NCBI GenBank assembly: GCA_006227965.1
Contig: SBFL01000410.1
Location: 1-10,007, forward strand
Reading direction: 5' to 3'
DNA length: 10,007 nucleotides
Origin: Bacteroidota bacterium
GTDB lineage: Bacteria; Bacteroidota; Bacteroidia; Flavobacteriales; Flavobacteriaceae
This document shows positions 7,565-10,007 of this stretch, in pieces. Position numbers and translations under genes: made by a program. The stretch's first letter is position 1. Every line of letters starts with the position of its first letter. Under the pieces are notes generated by a model. That model had not been told where the DNA came from and searched no databases. It saw only the letters and a list, made by a program, of their open reading frames with translations.

Positions 7565-8383
7565 ATGATCTACAGAAAGCGACCGGAGCGGCCCGATTCC
7601 CAAACACACCCGCTTATCGGCCTGCTGCTTTTCCTGATCTCCATCCTGCTGCTGGTCATTACCGCACCACTGGGGTTTGTCTACGGGGTCCTTCACTGCT
7701 TGATCACTCGCGGAATCAAAGGGCTTGGGGAATACCTCCTGCAAATCGCCATTTCCATAGACCAGCTCGGGAACGTGCTGATGCAGCACCTGCTGAACCT
7801 TCTCTGGATCAATCCGGGAGGCGGCTATCCCTTTGGCAACAGGGACGAAACGATCAGCAGCGCCCTGGGTCGCAACAAGCGCAACGGGACCCTTTCGGCT
7901 TTTGGAAGAGGGATGGACAGCCTGCTGGACCGTATAGACCCCAACCACTCCTTGAATTCCATCGACTATTATGTAGAGCCACGCGGACAGATCATTGAAG
8001 CCGTGTGCTGGGTCTGCCTGAAAGAGGGCAGGATTTTATGCAGCCGGAGCGAAGGCAAGACCCGCTACTATATTCCAGGGGGCAAGCCCGAGGCGGGTGA
8101 AAGCGAAACCCAGGCCCTGATCCGTGAAATCCGGGAGGAAATGGGGGTCCGCCTTCAGGCAGGGGCCATCGAACCCCTGGGGGTTTTTGAAGCCCAGGCC
8201 GACGGCCACCCTCCCGGAGTACAGGTTCGCCTCAGTTGCTACCAGGCAGGGTATGAAGGTACGTTAAGGCCCGTATCCGAAATTCAGGAACTCGTTTGGC
8301 TCACTTACCGAGACCGGAAACTCGTGGCCCCCGTGGACCAGCTGATCTTCGACTTCCTCTACCAAAGGGGGACGCTTACCTAG
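7565..8383 (+). CDS. Fusion of a small membrane protein with a Nudix hydrolase
   Basis: The 272-aa product has two parts. Residues 1 to about 132 hold one strong hydrophobic segment (17-44, [14 protein letters not shown] then [11 protein letters not shown]), an [16 protein letters not shown] stretch and the motif [18 protein letters not shown], ending [13 protein letters not shown]. This resembles a stand-alone flavobacterial membrane protein of unknown function. Residues about 140-272 are a complete Nudix domain: YYIPGGK, and a perfect Nudix box from Gly173 to Val195 (GX5EX7REUXEEXGU, with Glu179, Arg187, Glu188, Glu191, Glu192), followed by FEAQADGHP and [10 protein letters not shown], as in free-standing Nudix proteins of about 130 aa. 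Nudix enzymes hydrolyse nucleoside diphosphates linked to another group, using divalent metal bound by the box glutamates; the substrate here is not predictable. A membrane tether would place the enzyme at the cytoplasmic face if the N-terminus is oriented that way. It starts 21 bases after ftsE. Confidence 0.85.
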   Translation: MIYRKRPERPDSQTHPLIGLLLFLISILLLVITAPLGFVYGVLHCLITRGIKGLGEYLLQIAISIDQLGNVLMQHLLNLLWINPGGGYPFGNRDETISSALGRNKRNGTLSAFGRGMDSLLDRIDPNHSLNSIDYYVEPRGQIIEAVCWVCLKEGRILCSRSEGKTRYYIPGGKPEAGESETQALIREIREEMGVRLQAGAIEPLGVFEAQADGHPPGVQVRLSCYQAGYEGTLRPVSEIQELVWLTYRDRKLVAPVDQLIFDFLYQRGTLT

Positions 8384-8407
8384 AAGACGCAGACCCGATC
8401 TTTTTTA

Positions 8408-8415
8408 CTATTTTG
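8408..8415 (+). promoter_or_regulatory. Weak candidate -7 element for the kinase gene
   Basis: CTATTTTG differs at its TA dinucleotide from the Bacteroidota -7 consensus TAnnTTTG and lies 23 bases before the ATG, just after a run of six T. No clear -33 TTTG accompanies it. The stretch between it and the start codon is A/T-rich (CAAAATTTATAT), which in this phylum favours translation initiation in place of a Shine-Dalgarno sequence. The gene might equally be transcribed from the ftsE promoter, since no hairpin terminator is visible in the 55-base gap. Confidence 0.2.
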
Positions 8416-8438
8416 CGCTTCAAAATTTATATCCCCAC

Positions 8439-9197
8439 ATGGAAGTACTCGGAATAGACGTAGGCGGTTCCGGCATCAAAGGAGCCCTGGTCCACATGGA
8501 AACCGGTGAAATGCTGACAGAAAGATTCCGGATCCCCACTCCGAACAGCCGTAAACCAGCGGCCATGGCAAAAGTGGTGGCAGAGATTGTTCGTCATTTT
8601 GACTACAAAGGTCCTGTGGGATGCGGATTTCCAACCCTGATAAAGAAAGGGGTATGTAAATCCGTCGGCAACCTTCACAAATCCTGGCACAACGTCCATG
8701 TGGAAAAACTTTTTGAGGATGCTTGCGGAAACGACTTTACGGTTATTAACGATGCCGATGCCGCGGGGTATGCGATCATGAATTACGGGATCGGAAAGGG
8801 CATGGATGGCCTGGTGGTCATGATAACCATTGGAACAGGTCTGGGCAGCGGCGCCTTCCTGAACGGCAGGCTGATAACGAGCTGGGAATTGGGACAAATC
8901 CCCTACAAAGAATACTCCAAGATAGAAGACTGGGCAGCAGCTTCGGTCAAGGAACGGGAGGAATTAAGCTGGAAAAAGTGGGGTAAGCGGTTCAACAAAT
9001 TCCTGGAACTGGTGGAACTAATCGTCAACCCTGATACTATCATTCTTGGAGGCGGCACCTCCAAGGATTTCGATTCTTATAAGAAGTACATCAAAATTGA
9101 AACCTCCGTAATCCCTTCGGAGCTTCAAAACCATGCCGGAATTATCGGGGCGGCTACAGGCTGTCTGGCCGACCACCCCGAACTCTATCTGGAGTAA
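8439..9197 (+). CDS. ROK-family sugar kinase, polyphosphate glucokinase type
   Basis: The 252-aa product matches polyphosphate-dependent glucokinases (EC 2.7.1.63) in length and motif order. It has a phosphate-binding DVGGSGIKG (7-15), RIPTP (31-35), GPVGCGFP (58-65), NLHKSW (78-83), the catalytic-base motif INDADAAG (103-110, Asp105), a second phosphate loop [10 protein letters not shown] (129-138), then [19 protein letters not shown] and IILGGG (201-206). The CXCGXXGCXE zinc motif of bacterial ROK repressors and glucokinases is absent, as in the polyphosphate group. The predicted reaction is phosphorylation of glucose to glucose 6-phosphate in the cytosol using polyphosphate, possibly also ATP. 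An oddity is ELGQ at 150-153, where ROK enzymes normally have E-(I/L)-G-H. The gene follows the Nudix gene by 55 bases. Its 3' end abuts typA. A different ROK specificity cannot be excluded. Confidence 0.85.
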   Translation: MEVLGIDVGGSGIKGALVHMETGEMLTERFRIPTPNSRKPAAMAKVVAEIVRHFDYKGPVGCGFPTLIKKGVCKSVGNLHKSWHNVHVEKLFEDACGNDFTVINDADAAGYAIMNYGIGKGMDGLVVMITIGTGLGSGAFLNGRLITSWELGQIPYKEYSKIEDWAAASVKEREELSWKKWGKRFNKFLELVELIVNPDTIILGGGTSKDFDSYKKYIKIETSVIPSELQNHAGIIGAATGCLADHPELYLE

Positions 9198-10007
9198 TCA
9201 TTTGTCCGCAGGCTTCGCCCGTTTCCGATCCGATTCTCTGAGCAGGATTTTTCGCAGGCGCAGGTGTTTGGGAGTCACCTCTACATATTCGTCCTTCTGG
9301 ATATACTCAAGGGCTTCTTCCAGTGAGAACTTAATGGGCGGAACAATGCGGGCGCGGTCATCAGAACCGGCCGCACGTACATTGGTCAGTTTTTTGGTCT
9401 TGGTGACGTTGACCACCATATCATCCCCCCTGGAATTCTCCCCTATGACCTGCCCTTCATAGATATCCTCTCCCGGGTCTATGAAGAAACGCCCCCTTTC
9501 CTGGAGCTTGTCAATGGAATAGGGAATGGCCTTGCCGGTTTCCATGGAAACCATGGAACCGTTCTGGCGCTGGGGGATGTCACCCTTCATGGGCTGGTAC
9601 TCCAGAAAGCGATGGGCCATGATGGCTTCTCCTGCCGTCGCCGTGAGGAGTTGGTTCCTCAGGCCGATGATCCCCCTGGACGGGATGACAAACTCACAGT
9701 GCATCCGGTCTCCTTTGGATTCCATCTTGGTCATTTCCCCCTTGCGCATGGCGACCAGTTCCACGGCCTTGCCGGAAACCGTTTCCGGAAGGTCAATGGT
9801 GAGGGATTCCACGGGTTCGCAAAGTTGCCCGTCAATCCTCCTGAGAATTACCTGTGGTTGTCCTATTTGCAGTTCATATCCTTCCCGCCTCATGGTTTCG
9901 ATCAGGACGGAAAGGTGCAGGACCCCCCGGCCGTAAACCGTGAATTTTTCAGCGCTGTCGGTGTCTTCCACCCTGAGGGCGAGGTTTTTTTCCAGCTCTT
10001 TTTCCAA
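9198..10007 (-). CDS. typA: Translational GTPase TypA/BipA, C-terminal part (5' end outside window)
   Basis: The last 269 codons are visible; the gene continues beyond base 10007, so the leftmost residue is an internal leucine, not a start. TypA/BipA is a ribosome-associated GTPase related to EF-G and LepA that helps large-subunit assembly and stress or cold adaptation. The visible part begins within domain III (the LEKELEKNLALRVEDT segment, then YGRGVLHLSVLIETMRREGY). It continues into the EF-G domain-V-like region (QPQVILRRIDG, VIPSRGIIGLRNQLL) and ends with the TypA-specific C-terminal domain (KTKKLTNVRAAGSDD, VPPIKFSLEEALEYI, DEYVEVTP, LRLRKILL, SDRKRA). The G domain and GTP-binding motifs are outside the window. 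Domain order and C-terminal length agree with full-length TypA, with no truncation. It converges on the kinase gene with no intergenic base between stop codons. Confidence 0.95.
   Translation of the reverse strand: MEKELEKNLALRVEDTDSAEKFTVYGRGVLHLSVLIETMRREGYELQIGQPQVILRRIDGQLCEPVESLTIDLPETVSGKAVELVAMRKGEMTKMESKGDRMHCEFVIPSRGIIGLRNQLLTATAGEAIMAHRFLEYQPMKGDIPQRQNGSMVSMETGKAIPYSIDKLQERGRFFIDPGEDIYEGQVIGENSRGDDMVVNVTKTKKLTNVRAAGSDDRARIVPPIKFSLEEALEYIQKDEYVEVTPKHLRLRKILLRESDRKRAKPADK

Noticed and set aside
7498..7998. 166-codon plus-strand frame overlapping ftsE and the membrane-Nudix gene
   Set aside because: It is out of frame with both real genes, low in hydrophobic structure and without motifs.

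Overview
The window reads as chromosome from a marine flavobacterium (Bacteroidota), probably a relatively GC-rich genus such as Robiginitalea. The evidence is the protein set: a DUF2911 lipid-free secreted protein, an OmpA-like protein whose N-terminal part opens with the Bacteroidota-style 'NLIPNPGFE' motif, a very long secreted TPR protein paired with a plugless beta-barrel, a flavobacterial-type FtsE, and a polyphosphate-glucokinase-type ROK kinase. Start regions mostly lack strong Shine-Dalgarno sequences, as is usual in this phylum. The genus is an inference; the phylum is well supported. There are no RNA genes, insertion sequences, CRISPR arrays or phage genes, and no intergenic gap exceeds 150 bases.

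Layout, left to right. (1) Bases 1-528, plus strand: the 3' part of a DUF2911 gene, closed by a strong intrinsic terminator at 552-579. (2) Bases 671-6715, minus strand: three cell-envelope genes read in the order TPR protein (1005 aa), outer-membrane barrel (584 aa), OmpA-family protein (379 aa). The first two are 8 bases apart and surely co-transcribed; the third follows after 124 bases and may have its own promoter. (3) Bases 6860-9197, plus strand: ftsE, then a one-piece fusion of a small membrane protein with a Nudix hydrolase, then a polyphosphate glucokinase-like gene. (4) Bases 9198-10007, minus strand: the C-terminal 269 codons of typA/bipA, whose stop codon abuts that of the kinase gene with no base between.

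The theme is envelope and housekeeping. ftsE (the ATPase of the FtsEX complex, which in other bacteria controls peptidoglycan hydrolysis at the septum) is divergent from a periplasmic TPR / outer-membrane barrel / peptidoglycan-binding OmpA set. That is reminiscent in parts, not in homology, of Tol-Pal-type envelope coupling modules. No evident defence system or mobile system is present. The most noteworthy points are the membrane-Nudix fusion, the barrel that carries a TonB-box-like segment but has no room for a plug, a His-to-Gln change in the ROK glucose-site motif of the kinase, and a hairpin/T-tract just ahead of ftsE.
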